DNA of 64,000 nt from positions 1-64,000 of the forward strand of contig NZ_JAVAMP010000013.1 of NCBI RefSeq assembly GCF_030730905.1, in the 5' to 3' direction. Origin of the DNA: Chengkuizengella axinellae. Lineage in GTDB: Bacteria > Bacillota > Bacilli > Paenibacillales > KCTC-33759. Below are positions 9,185 through 18,763 of the stretch, piece by piece. The number at the start of each line of letters is the position of its first letter. The stretch's first letter is position 1. The position numbers were made by a program, and so were the translations under genes. The notes below the pieces were generated by a model that worked only from the letters and a program-made list of their open reading frames with translations, did not search any database and was not told where the DNA came from.

Positions 9185-9212
9185 AAGAAGGATGAATCTT
9201 ACCACCCTTCTT
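9185..9212 (-). promoter_or_regulatory. Intercistronic hairpin between tctC and tctB
   Basis: AAGAAGG ... CCCTTCTT inverted repeat with a ~13-nt loop and no long T run. This kind of hairpin often protects the upstream message or causes partial termination, which would give more binding protein than permease. Confidence 0.5.
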
Positions 9213-9256
9213 AAATGTCTTATCCTTATTTACTTCAGCATTGATTCATGTTTATA

Positions 9257-10303
9257 CTATAATCCTAATTCTCCCATAAGTGCTTCATATACAGCATATT
9301 GCTCATCTAAGAACTTGCCAAACTCTTCACTCGACATAAAGTTGTCTTTCCATCCAAAGTTATCTCTTCTTTCCTGCCATAACGCTGTTTCATACATTGA
9401 CTCAATGGCATTTTCATAATATTTCACAGCTTCTGCTTCCATACCTTTAGGAGCCATAAATCCACGCCAATTAATAAATTCATCTTCTATTCCTTGTTGC
9501 CTTAAAGTTTGAAATTCTGAAATGACATCCCCTTCTAAAGGTTCAGGAGAAGTAATCGCTAACACTCTTACATTTCCCGCTTTCGCTTGTTCTGCAGCTT
9601 CAGCCAGACCAGTAGAATAAACATCTGCATCCCCACCAAGCACAAGCGTCATTCCACCAATATCTCCAGCAGGAACATAATCAATTTTGGTAATATCAAC
9701 TCCTGCAGCTTTCATCGCTTTTACAAATTGAATATGATCCATACTTCCAGGGGCTGAATCACCCGTAACTGTAACTGAACTTGGATCTGCTTTTAAAGCT
9801 TCTACCACATCATTGATGTTTTGGTACTCTGAATCTGCGTTTGTTACAAATGCACCAAAGTCAGCTATCACTCCAGCAATAGGTTCAAAATCATTATGTC
9901 CTAGTTCTGATCCTCCATTTAAAGGTACTAATAAAATCGGTGAAGAAGTTACGAATAACGTATGATTATCTCCTTGTTTTCCATCTACATAAGACCATCC
10001 AATAGCACCACCACTACCTGATTTATTGACAACAGGCATGCTCTCACTAACAAGACTCTCTTCAGTCAGTACTTGAGCAACTGTTCTAGCTGTAGTATCC
10101 CAGCCTCCTCCAGCTCCTCCAGGTGCAACTACTTCAATTGTTTCATTTGGTGACCAACCATCTACTGTTGCAGATGCTTCTTCTGTTTGTGGTTCTTCTT
10201 TTTCTTTAGCTTCAGGTTCAGCTTCTCCCCCAGATCCACATGCAGTTGCAAAAATAAGAATAAATGAGAACAGTAATGCAAACCAAACTTTTCTATTTTT
10301 CAT
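9257..10303 (-). CDS. tctC: Tripartite tricarboxylate transporter substrate-binding lipoprotein TctC
   Basis: A 348-residue extracytoplasmic binding protein of the TctC/Bug family. It starts with a lipoprotein signal: 'KNRKVWFALLFSFILIFA' then the lipobox 'TACGS'. A Glu-rich linker follows, then the mature domain with 'IEVVAPGGAGGGWDTTARTVAQVL' (the conserved ligand-loop start), 'VNKSGSGGAIGWSYV' and 'SAPGSMDHIQF'. The ATG at 10303 follows AGAGGGGAAG; the reading frame runs open further upstream, but those codons fall in the promoter/cre region. First gene of the operon. Ligand could be citrate, tricarballylate or another carboxylate. Confidence 0.93.
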   Translation of the reverse strand: MKNRKVWFALLFSFILIFATACGSGGEAEPEAKEKEEPQTEEASATVDGWSPNETIEVVAPGGAGGGWDTTARTVAQVLTEESLVSESMPVVNKSGSGGAIGWSYVDGKQGDNHTLFVTSSPILLVPLNGGSELGHNDFEPIAGVIADFGAFVTNADSEYQNINDVVEALKADPSSVTVTGDSAPGSMDHIQFVKAMKAAGVDITKIDYVPAGDIGGMTLVLGGDADVYSTGLAEAAEQAKAGNVRVLAITSPEPLEGDVISEFQTLRQQGIEDEFINWRGFMAPKGMEAEAVKYYENAIESMYETALWQERRDNFGWKDNFMSSEEFGKFLDEQYAVYEALMGELGL

Positions 10304-10323
10304 TTGAATCTTCCCCTCTTTTT

Positions 10324-10337
10324 TGAAATCGCTTACA
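10324..10337 (-). promoter_or_regulatory. cre site (CcpA) in the tctCBA leader
   Basis: On the minus strand TGTAAGCGATTTCA is a full match to the cre consensus TGWAANCGNTWNCA. It ends 20 nt before the tctC start, a position where bound CcpA would block transcription. This suggests carboxylate uptake is switched off when preferred sugars are present. Confidence 0.75.
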
Positions 10338-10431
10338 GTTAAGAGTTTAAGTGAGATTGTGAAAAAAGTGAATATTGTGTGAATATTAAAATATAAAACT
10401 ATAATGCTTATTTTATTCATATTGTTCATAC

Positions 10432-10459
10432 AGAAAAAAACCTCCTTTTTAAGGAGGTT
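10432..10459 (-). terminator. Terminator of the antiporter gene
   Basis: AACCTCCTT / AAGGAGGTT stem with a run of seven T on the minus strand, between the antiporter gene and the tctC promoter region. Confidence 0.85.
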
Positions 10460-10495
10460 GATGTTTTTATAGGTTTAATATACAAACGTTCAATA

Positions 10496-12328
10496 TTACT
10501 CTAATTCAGATTTCATCTCTAAAATACTCTCTACATCTCCACTTACAAGCAATCGATCCCCTAGCTCAATCTGTGTATTTCCATGTGGAATAATAAATGA
10601 ATCTCCACGGTAAATACGCAAAATCAACATATTTCCTAGTAGCGGCAAGTTGTGCAAATATTCATCATGATAAGTTTGATTGTTCATTGTAACTTCTCCA
10701 ATGGAACCATCATGATGAGTAATTAATCGTAATGCACTTGGATGTTCAATCAAAGCTTTTAACAAAGTTCTAGAGGCATACAATGTAGAAAATAATGACA
10801 AACCCTCTTCATCCTGTGCTTCTTCAAACAAATCGGGTTTTTCAATTCGAACGATGATATTGCTTATATCTAACGTTTTCGCATATTTTCCTAACGCTAA
10901 GTTGATTTCATCATCCATAGTTCCAAATACGATAATATCTGTTTTAAAAGCATCCTGATCTTCCAAAGATTTCTCATCTAGATTTGGAATTTCAATCAAT
11001 GGAAATTGGCTAAATGTTTCTTCTTTAGAATCAGCATGATTGGATTCAGCGCTAAAGAGCTTTACTTCATATCCCTCTTTTATAAGGTCCTGTGAAATTG
11101 GTAAAGTCACATGATTTGCACCAATAATGGAGATCGATTTAGGTTTTTTAGTGACCTGTGGGAAAATTTGATTAAACAATATAGGTGCAATTAGACAGCT
11201 TATAACTGCAACTAAAATCAGTGCTCCATGCATCGTTTCATCAATCGCTCCAATTTGCAAAGCTAAAGCTGCCGCTGCAATTACTAAACTTAATGTGGAT
11301 GATAACAATAGACCTGAACCAATCACATGACGCCAAGGGAAATACCTTTTCAATATCAAAATAGGGATTATTTTTGATAAGAAAATAGCTGCTAGAAGCA
11401 TTGGTATGAGTATTAGTATTCTTAAGTCAGTAAGTAAATCCCATAAATTTAAATTAACACCAAGCATAACAAAAAAGATCGGTATTAAAAATCCGTAACC
11501 GAAGGATTCAAGCTGATGAACAAACTTTTTATCTGGTGCTAATAAAGAAACTACAACACCTGCTAAAAAAGCACCTAAAATATTTTCAATTTCAAAGGTT
11601 TCTGATAAAACAACAAACAATAATATTAATGCAAATACAGCTCTTGTTCCCATTTGAGCTGTGCTTTTTCTTAACACATCAAAAAGCTTCCCTCTTACGA
11701 AATTCTTTAAAAATAAATATGTAAAGACAACTAGTGCAAAAAAGACTAAAAGCAGCAGCATCTGTTCTATATTTTGAGACTGATAACTTATGTAAACAGC
11801 AAGTAAAATCATCGTGGCAAAATCAGATAACACTGCAACAAGTAAAATGATTTGCCCCAACGGTGTATCCATAATTTTCTTTTCTTTAAGGACTGGAACA
11901 ACAACACCTAATGATATTGTTGCAATGATCAACGTCATTAACAAAGGATCTTCGATCAAATTGATCCATAATAATACATAGGACAAGCCTAGAGATACAG
12001 CAAAAACCCCAATCAATATAATAACCGACAATATAAGAGGGTTTACATTGTTGTCTTCTGCTGACTTCTTCTTCTTAAATGAAGCGAAGTCGATCTCGAG
12101 ACCACTTAAAAACAATAAATATATAAACCCAAATAATGACAACAACTCGAGCCAGGGATCTTCAGTAATCAAATTCAATCCACTTTTACCTATAATTAAA
12201 CCTGCTATAATTTCTGCTACAACAACAGGAATTATTTTTAAATGTAAACGATGAAGCAGAATCGGAACGAGAAAAGCAATTGTAACAACGATCATTAAAG
12301 AAGTTAATTCAGTAGTATGTTGCTCCAT
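10496..12328 (-). CDS. Cation:proton antiporter (CPA2, KefB-like) with regulatory TrkA-type C-terminus
   Basis: A 610-residue protein. Residues ~5-390 form about 12-13 membrane helices of the Na+/H+ exchanger fold, including 'AEIIAGLIIGKSGLNLI' near the N-terminus, 'LLAVLSDFATMILLAV' and 'ILGAFLAGVVVSLL'. The rest is cytosolic: a Rossmann-like RCK_N segment ('SISIIGANHVTLPISQDL', with an atypical glycine motif) and a TrkA_C module near 520-610 ('GSIGEVTMNNQTY', 'GDRLLVSGDVE'). It probably exports K+ or Na+ for protons under control of a cytosolic ligand. ATG at 12328 follows GGAGGG (10 nt); the ATG six codons upstream has its ribosome site too close. Monocistronic. Confidence 0.88.
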   Translation of the reverse strand: MEQHTTELTSLMIVVTIAFLVPILLHRLHLKIIPVVVAEIIAGLIIGKSGLNLITEDPWLELLSLFGFIYLLFLSGLEIDFASFKKKKSAEDNNVNPLILSVIILIGVFAVSLGLSYVLLWINLIEDPLLMTLIIATISLGVVVPVLKEKKIMDTPLGQIILLVAVLSDFATMILLAVYISYQSQNIEQMLLLLVFFALVVFTYLFLKNFVRGKLFDVLRKSTAQMGTRAVFALILLFVVLSETFEIENILGAFLAGVVVSLLAPDKKFVHQLESFGYGFLIPIFFVMLGVNLNLWDLLTDLRILILIPMLLAAIFLSKIIPILILKRYFPWRHVIGSGLLLSSTLSLVIAAAALALQIGAIDETMHGALILVAVISCLIAPILFNQIFPQVTKKPKSISIIGANHVTLPISQDLIKEGYEVKLFSAESNHADSKEETFSQFPLIEIPNLDEKSLEDQDAFKTDIIVFGTMDDEINLALGKYAKTLDISNIIVRIEKPDLFEEAQDEEGLSLFSTLYASRTLLKALIEHPSALRLITHHDGSIGEVTMNNQTYHDEYLHNLPLLGNMLILRIYRGDSFIIPHGNTQIELGDRLLVSGDVESILEMKSELE

Positions 12329-12435
12329 GATAATATTTCCCTCCATCTTCCATCCATAACTTATATTTCTTTAAAATCTTATTTTCTTCTCTAAGTAAAA
12401 AACATATACACTAGAAATCTAAGTTGTTGCCTAAT

Positions 12436-12484
12436 AAAAAAAACTAGAGAAAAAACAATTTTTATATCGTTTATTCTCTAGTTT
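12436..12484 (-). terminator. Terminator downstream of the thioredoxin-like gene
   Basis: AAACTAGAGAA / TTCTCTAGTTT stem with a run of eight T on the minus strand. Confidence 0.8.
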
Positions 12485-12553
12485 AATATTTTTCCATTAT
12501 TTTCTCAATCTAAATCTTGAATTAGTCTAATAAATATTATTTTATCCTTATAA

Positions 12554-13009
12554 TTATTCTTTTGGAGTTAGGATTTTATTAATCCGTTGTTCAACCATTT
12601 TCAGACCTTTTTCACCTGCTTGGAAGTGACGCAGTTGATGATTTTCATCAAATAAATAATATGCAGGAACATACTCATTTTGGAATTTATCCGTTATAGC
12701 GTGCTGATTATCAATCATAACCGGATGTTCTAATTCGTATTTCTCAATCGTTTCTTTCGCTACAGGAATATCCGTATCTTTCTCAGAACGAGGCATATGA
12801 ACACCGAGAACCTTTAGGTTAAATTCTTCCTCATACTTGGTTCTCCATTCATTAATTTGAGGCAAACTTTCCTTGCACATATGACAGCTAACCGCCCAAA
12901 AATGAATTAAAACTGGTTTTCCAGCTAAATCTGCTTTGGACAAACTTCCATTGACCCATTCCGTTACTCCTTCAAAATCTGGCAACTCTGAACGCAAACG
13001 CATTGGCAT
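12554..13009 (-). CDS. TlpA/ResA-like thiol-disulfide oxidoreductase, cytosolic
   Basis: A 151-residue thioredoxin-fold protein with the redox motif C-H-M-C in 'HFWAVSCHMCKESLP' near residue 40 and the cis-Pro region 'NEYVPAYYLFDENHQL'. There is no signal peptide or membrane anchor, unlike ResA or StoA, so it acts in the cytosol. AGGTGAAAG precedes the ATG. It lies next to the peroxiredoxin gene on the same strand, but a terminator separates them. The pair suggests a thiol-stress role; the partner substrate is unknown. Confidence 0.85.
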   Translation of the reverse strand: MPMRLRSELPDFEGVTEWVNGSLSKADLAGKPVLIHFWAVSCHMCKESLPQINEWRTKYEEEFNLKVLGVHMPRSEKDTDIPVAKETIEKYELEHPVMIDNQHAITDKFQNEYVPAYYLFDENHQLRHFQAGEKGLKMVEQRINKILTPKE

Positions 13010-13061
13010 TTTCTTTCACCTCTTTATTTATTTTCTTCTGGATATATACCCATATATAGAA

Positions 13062-13103
13062 GAAAAGCCCTCTTACCTACGAGTGCAGACAGAGGGTCTT
13101 TTC
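13062..13103 (-). terminator. Terminator of the peroxiredoxin gene
   Basis: GAAAAGACCCTCT ... AGAGGGCTTTTCTT hairpin on the minus strand, between the peroxiredoxin and thioredoxin-like genes. Confidence 0.8.
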
Positions 13104-13132
13104 AAATATGTTTATTGAATGTAATTTTAAAA

Positions 13133-13681
13133 TTACTTAGCAGTTAATTGTTGTTCCCCTGGTTTCCAGTTAGCTGGACATAAACCACCAGATTGAAGAG
13201 CTTGTAGTATACGAACTGTTTCCTCTACACTTCTACCTACATCATTATGGTTCACTACTTGATATTTTAATTCGCCATCAGGGTCGATAATAAATAATCC
13301 ACGAAGTGCAATACCCTCTTCTTCAATTAGAACTCCATAGTCACGAGCAACGGATTTAGTTAAGTCTGCTGCTAATGGGAAGTTTAGCTTTCCTAGTCCA
13401 TTTTCATCAACTGGAGTATTAATCCAAGCACGGTGAGAGTACTTGCTGTCTGTACTTACACCTAAAACTTCTGTGTCAAGGTCAGCAAAAATTCCACTTG
13501 CTTCGCTTAAAGCTGTAATTTCAGTTGGACATACAAAAGTAAAATCTAGTGGATAGAAGAATAATACTAACCATTTTCCTCTGTAATCAGAAAGTGATAC
13601 TGTACTGAAATCATCTCCATTACCTAGTGCTGTTTCCATTGTAAAATCTGGTGCTGGTTTTCCTACTAAACGTTCTGCCAT
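13133..13681 (-). CDS. 2-Cys peroxiredoxin (AhpC/Prx1 group)
   Basis: A 182-residue thiol peroxidase reducing H2O2 and organic hydroperoxides. The peroxidatic Cys lies in 'DFTFVCPTEI' near residue 52 and the resolving Cys in 'GGLCPANWKPGEQ' near 170. Catalytic Thr/Arg context is present ('PLDFTFVCPTE', 'ALRGLFIID'). The start is the ATG after AGGAGGGG (8 nt); an upstream in-frame extension is not supported. No ahpF lies nearby, so the electron donor is probably thioredoxin. Confidence 0.95.
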   Translation of the reverse strand: MAERLVGKPAPDFTMETALGNGDDFSTVSLSDYRGKWLVLFFYPLDFTFVCPTEITALSEASGIFADLDTEVLGVSTDSKYSHRAWINTPVDENGLGKLNFPLAADLTKSVARDYGVLIEEEGIALRGLFIIDPDGELKYQVVNHNDVGRSVEETVRILQALQSGGLCPANWKPGEQQLTAK

Positions 13682-13878
13682 TTTAATAGCCCCTCCTAGA
13701 GAATATAATATTTTAAGGTAAAATGAAGGCACCAAAAAATAAATATTTATGTACTTATTTCAAGGTTATACCGACATTTATACTAAGTGATGTGTTCACA
13801 TTAGAAATGTTATCACTCCACAAAAACAAAGTCAATAACTAGATTGATTTTTTTTTAATAATTATTATAATTAAGGGA

Positions 13879-14958
13879 CTACTTTTCCATTGCAGCAATA
13901 ATTAAATCTCCCATTTCAGCAGTACTTAACGCTTTGCTAGGGTCTGTAGATATATCCCCAGTACGATGTCCTGCATCCAATACATCCTTTACGGCTTTTT
14001 CAATTAAATCACCAGCTTCTTGATATCCAAAGGATAATTTAAACATCAAAGCAACAGACAAGATTGTTGCTATTGGATTTGCTTTACCTTGTCCTGCAAT
14101 ATCAGGTGCTGAACCATGCACAGGCTCGTACAATCCAAAACTGCCTTCACCTAAAGAAGCAGAAGATAACATACCAATAGATCCGGTTAACATTGCTGCT
14201 TCATCACTTAATATATCACCAAACATATTTTCAGTTACAATGACATCAAAGCTAGATGGTCTACGTAATAATTGCATTGCACAGTTATCCACTAATACGT
14301 GTTCAAGCTCTACATCTGGATAATCAGGAGCAATTCGATTCACTGTCTCTCTCCATAAACGAGAGCTTTCCAAAACATTAGCTTTATCTACTGATGCAAG
14401 CTTCTTACTTCTAGTACGGGCAATTTCAAACGCTTGTTTTACAATACGTTCAACTTCCATCACATTGTATGCACATGTATCCACTGCTTCTTCACCAAAT
14501 TCTGATTCGCGACGGAACTTTTCACCAAAGTAAATACCACCAGTCAACTCACGAACTACCACTAGGTCGGTTCCATCTAATACTTCTGGTTTAATTGTTG
14601 AAGCTTCCTTCAAACAGTCAAAAACAAAAGCGGGTCTAATATTAGAAAATAGACCTAATTCTTTTCTAATCCCTAATAATCCAGTTTCAGGTCGAAGTTC
14701 TTTGGAGTTATTGTCCCATTTTGGTCCTCCAACAGCACCTAATAAAACTGCATCTGAGTTTTTACACATTTCCAACGTATCCTGTGGAAGAGGAGTACCT
14801 TTTTCATCAATTGCAATACCGCCAAATAAACCATGTTCCTTTTCAAACTTATAACCAAATAACTCTTCTGTTTTTTTAAGGACCTTCTCAGCTTCAGCAA
14901 CAACTTCTGGTCCAATACCATCACCTGCAATAACGGCAATCTTTTTCACTTCAGACAT
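13879..14958 (-). CDS. leuB: 3-isopropylmalate dehydrogenase
   Basis: A 359-residue NAD-dependent decarboxylating dehydrogenase of leucine synthesis (3-isopropylmalate to 2-oxoisocaproate). Family signatures are 'AVIAGDGIGPEVVAEA' at the start, 'LLGAVGGPKWD', 'RELTGGIYFGE', 'DKANVLESSRLWR' and the metal-binding 'NMFGDILSDEAAMLTGSIG', then 'YEPVHGSAPDIAGQGKANP'. Length is standard. It is the last gene of the ilvB-ilvH-ilvC-leuA-leuB run; leuC and leuD do not follow, so isopropylmalate isomerase must be encoded elsewhere. A hairpin with a T run precedes it. Confidence 0.97.
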   Translation of the reverse strand: MSEVKKIAVIAGDGIGPEVVAEAEKVLKKTEELFGYKFEKEHGLFGGIAIDEKGTPLPQDTLEMCKNSDAVLLGAVGGPKWDNNSKELRPETGLLGIRKELGLFSNIRPAFVFDCLKEASTIKPEVLDGTDLVVVRELTGGIYFGEKFRRESEFGEEAVDTCAYNVMEVERIVKQAFEIARTRSKKLASVDKANVLESSRLWRETVNRIAPDYPDVELEHVLVDNCAMQLLRRPSSFDVIVTENMFGDILSDEAAMLTGSIGMLSSASLGEGSFGLYEPVHGSAPDIAGQGKANPIATILSVALMFKLSFGYQEAGDLIEKAVKDVLDAGHRTGDISTDPSKALSTAEMGDLIIAAMEK

Positions 14959-14974
14959 ATACTTTCTCTCCTTA

Positions 14975-15015
14975 TTTAAAAAATAACCTGCCTATGTTGG
15001 ATGAGGCAGGTTATT
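14975..15015 (-). terminator. Hairpin with T run between leuA and leuB
   Basis: AATAACCTGCC ... GGCAGGTTATT stem followed on the minus strand by TTTTTTAAAT, only ~20 nt before the leuB start. It could be a partial terminator or attenuator inside the operon, or the end of one message with leuB depending on read-through. Confidence 0.6.
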
Positions 15016-15089
15016 TATTTTTTTAATTATCGTTTAGCTAAGGGCTCCACAAAGGTATTCGGATACTCCATCTTGGAATGATTTCATTT

Positions 15090-16643
15090 TTATATTAATG
15101 TAATATTCCCTCTCTTGTTCACACTACCTGTGTTCCTTTTATCTATTAACCGATTGATTGCATCTACGTAAGCACGTGCACTTGCATCGAGAATATCTGT
15201 ACTAACTCCACGCCCAGTTACTGTTACATCATCCTGCTTCAACACAACATGCACTTCACCTAATGCATCTTTTCCGTGTGTGACGGATTTAATTGTGTAA
15301 TCTTCTAATTTGACTTTCTCTTGTGTTGCTTTATCAATCGCATTATAGATTGCATCAACGGAACCATTTCCTTCCTGCGTTTCTTCAACGATAGCATCCT
15401 CATACGTTTTGATTCGAATCGTTGCATTAGGAATAGATTGGTTACCGTAAGATAAATCAATTCGTTCTAATGTAAAAACTTCTGGTGTGTTTACAAGCTT
15501 TTCTTCCAACATGGCTCGAATATCTTCATCACTAACATTCTTCTTTTTATCCGCTAGGTTTTTAAACTTTTTAAACGCTTCTTTAATCTGGTCTTCGTTT
15601 AAATCGTCATAACCCAAATCAACCAATTTTTCACTAAATGCATGTTTACCAGAAAGTTTTCCTAGTACTAGCTTACTTTCTTTTAAACCAATCGTTTCAG
15701 GAGACATAATTTCATAAGTTGTTTTCTCCTTCAACATACCATCTTGATGGATCCCTGATTCATGAGCAAAGGCATTTGCCCCTACAATGGCTTTATTTCC
15801 AGGTACAACCATACCTGTCAATTTACTGACTAATCGACTTGTTCGATAAATCTCATTTAATTTTAAAGATGTTGCCGCTTGATAATAGTCTTTTCTAGTT
15901 TCAAGTGCCATTGCAACTTCTTCAATCGAAGTATTTCCAGCACGCTCACCTATACCATTAAGTGTTCCTTCAATTTGTTCTGCACCATTGCGTATGGCTG
16001 CTAGTGCATTTGCAGTAGCCATACCTAAGTCATCATGACAATGTGCACTTAATTGAATTTTTTCAATTCCAGGAACATTTTCTCTTAATGTCTTAAATAT
16101 ATTTCCAAATTCATCTGGCGTCATAAATCCAACTGTATCAGGAATATTAACAACAGTTGCACCAGCACGCACAGCCATTTCAGTTACTTCACACAAAAAG
16201 TCCAACTCAGTCCTAGCCGCATCTTCAGGTGAAAATTCAATTTTACTAAAATATTTTTTTGCATATCGAATAGCAGCTTCCGCTGTTTCAAGTACTTGTT
16301 GTTTTTCCATACGCAGCTTATATTGACGATGTATAGGAGAGGTAGCAAGAAATAAATGCAAACAAGGATCTTCTGCTTTTTTCAACGCTTCCCTCGCTGC
16401 TTCAATATCTTGCTCGCGGGAGCGAGAAAGCCCAATAATGGATGAATTTTTAACAGCCTCAGCTACTTCACTTACACTTTTCAAATCACCTGGGGATGCC
16501 GCAGGAAAGCCTGCTTCAATACGATCTACCCCGAGCCTTTCTAATTGTAAGGCAATCTCCACCTTTTCTTGGGTATTTAAGTTAACTCCCGGAGATTGTT
16601 CACCATCTCTTAATGTTGTATCAAATACATATATCTTTCTCAT
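15090..16643 (-). CDS. leuA: 2-isopropylmalate synthase
   Basis: A 517-residue enzyme condensing acetyl-CoA with 2-oxoisovalerate, the first step of leucine synthesis. Catalytic TIM barrel: 'VFDTTLRDGEQSPGVNL' near the N-terminus, 'LSAHCHDDLGMATANALAAI' with the metal-binding His pair, and 'INGIGERAGNTSIEEV'-type region. The C-terminal third (after ~390) is the leucine-binding regulatory LeuA dimer domain with 'GRGVSTDILDASARAYVDAIN'. ATG at 16643 follows AGGAGGTGG (8 nt); an upstream in-frame ATG lies before the ribosome site and is rejected. Confidence 0.97.
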   Translation of the reverse strand: MRKIYVFDTTLRDGEQSPGVNLNTQEKVEIALQLERLGVDRIEAGFPAASPGDLKSVSEVAEAVKNSSIIGLSRSREQDIEAAREALKKAEDPCLHLFLATSPIHRQYKLRMEKQQVLETAEAAIRYAKKYFSKIEFSPEDAARTELDFLCEVTEMAVRAGATVVNIPDTVGFMTPDEFGNIFKTLRENVPGIEKIQLSAHCHDDLGMATANALAAIRNGAEQIEGTLNGIGERAGNTSIEEVAMALETRKDYYQAATSLKLNEIYRTSRLVSKLTGMVVPGNKAIVGANAFAHESGIHQDGMLKEKTTYEIMSPETIGLKESKLVLGKLSGKHAFSEKLVDLGYDDLNEDQIKEAFKKFKNLADKKKNVSDEDIRAMLEEKLVNTPEVFTLERIDLSYGNQSIPNATIRIKTYEDAIVEETQEGNGSVDAIYNAIDKATQEKVKLEDYTIKSVTHGKDALGEVHVVLKQDDVTVTGRGVSTDILDASARAYVDAINRLIDKRNTGSVNKRGNITLI

Positions 16644-16721
16644 CCCAATTCCACCTCCTAATATGAAATTCACGTTATTACTCTTATTCGCTCCACAAAA
16701 TATTAATGATTACATTTAAGT

Positions 16722-16930
16722 TCATCCTCATCCCTGAGGGTCGAGAATAAACTGGCACGTCCTTTGCCAATCCCGACACCAGCACATCCGTGAGCTGGAT
16801 AACGATGTACCAGAACATCCTGTTCTGCAAAGTCCCTCACAAGAGTAATAACATTCATTAAAATATACTGATGTACGTCGACTAAAATCAGCCACGTCCA
16901 TGTAGTAACGTCGACATCAAAACATCCTGT
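16722..16930. repeat. Mosaic of palindromes between ilvC and leuA
   Basis: This gap of about 200 bp is built of small palindromes: AGAACATCCTGTTCT, AAAACATCCTGTTTT, CCAGCacatccgtGAGCTGG, GGCACGTCCTTTGCC, and an arm pair GATGTaCGTCGAC / GTCGACATC enclosing CCACGTCCATGTAG. The last motif recurs at 18142 and 31761. No reading frame fits. It looks like stacked intergenic repeats rather than a regulator. Confidence 0.6.
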
Positions 16931-16935
16931 TTTGT

Positions 16936-18037
<1,102 letters not shown>

Positions 18038-18050
18038 AGAAAAACATTAC

Positions 18051-18109
18051 AACAAAAAGTGAAGCAACCTCTGTTGAATATTCCGAATACTTTTCGGGGA
18101 ACCCATAGC
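18051..18109 (+). repeat. Family A palindromic repeat, copy 2
   Basis: AACAAAAAGTGAAGCAACC ... CCGAATACTTTTCGGGGAACCCATAGC. Shares CTCTGT and CCGAATACTTTTCGGGG with copy 1; the left CCCC arm has degenerated. Confidence 0.7.
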
Positions 18110-18276
18110 TTGTTCATGGATGAACTGATGCAGACGTTTAACCACATGAACGTGGTGTTTTGTTAGACGAGTGAAGTCCATCTCTATAAAGAGAATCTTT
18201 TTAAAGGACACCTTCTTAGACTATCTATACCCACTCAAAGGATTTTACCCATGTTTTAAACTTTTTAATAATGACT

Positions 18277-18762
18277 CTAAACTCCTCTTATCATTGCTGC
18301 TACACCAGTACGAGTAAGTTGAATGACACCATATGGTTTTAACAATTCAACCATTGCCTTAACTTTTTCAGAATCTCCAACAACCTGAACCATAATGCTT
18401 TTTGGACCAATATCTACAATAGTCGCTCTGAATGTTTCTACAACACCAATAATTTCTGGACGTATAGAAGGTTCCGCATTCACTTTAATTAAAGCTAATT
18501 CACGCTCAACCATTGGGTTGGCACTAATGTCGATCACCTTGATCACATCAACAACTTTGTACAACTGCTTAGAAATTTGTTCTAACTTAGAGTTATCGCC
18601 TGTTGTTACGATGATCATTCTGGAAAGGCCTTCTTCTTCAGATTTTCCTACCGTTATGCTTTCAATATTGAATCCTCTTCGTCCAAACAAACTGGCTACG
18701 CGCTGCAGTACCCCAGGTTGATTGTTCACCAGTATTGAAATGGTATGTTTTTTCGCATCCAT
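18277..18762 (-). CDS. ilvH: Acetolactate synthase small (regulatory) subunit
   Basis: A 161-residue subunit that stimulates IlvB and confers valine feedback. An N-terminal ACT domain ('HTISILVNNQPGVLQRVASLFGRRGFNIESITVG') binds the inhibitor, and the C-terminal ALS_ss domain starts near residue 80 ('RELALIKVNAEPSIRPEI'). Its ATG begins one base after the ilvB stop codon, so the two are translationally coupled as usual. Confidence 0.97.
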   Translation of the reverse strand: MDAKKHTISILVNNQPGVLQRVASLFGRRGFNIESITVGKSEEEGLSRMIIVTTGDNSKLEQISKQLYKVVDVIKVIDISANPMVERELALIKVNAEPSIRPEIIGVVETFRATIVDIGPKSIMVQVVGDSEKVKAMVELLKPYGVIQLTRTGVAAMIRGV

Positions 18763-18763
18763 A

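Noticed and set aside
12936-13118. Short plus-strand frame over the peroxiredoxin terminator
   Set aside because: Overlaps a clear minus-strand ribosome site and hairpin; no supporting features.
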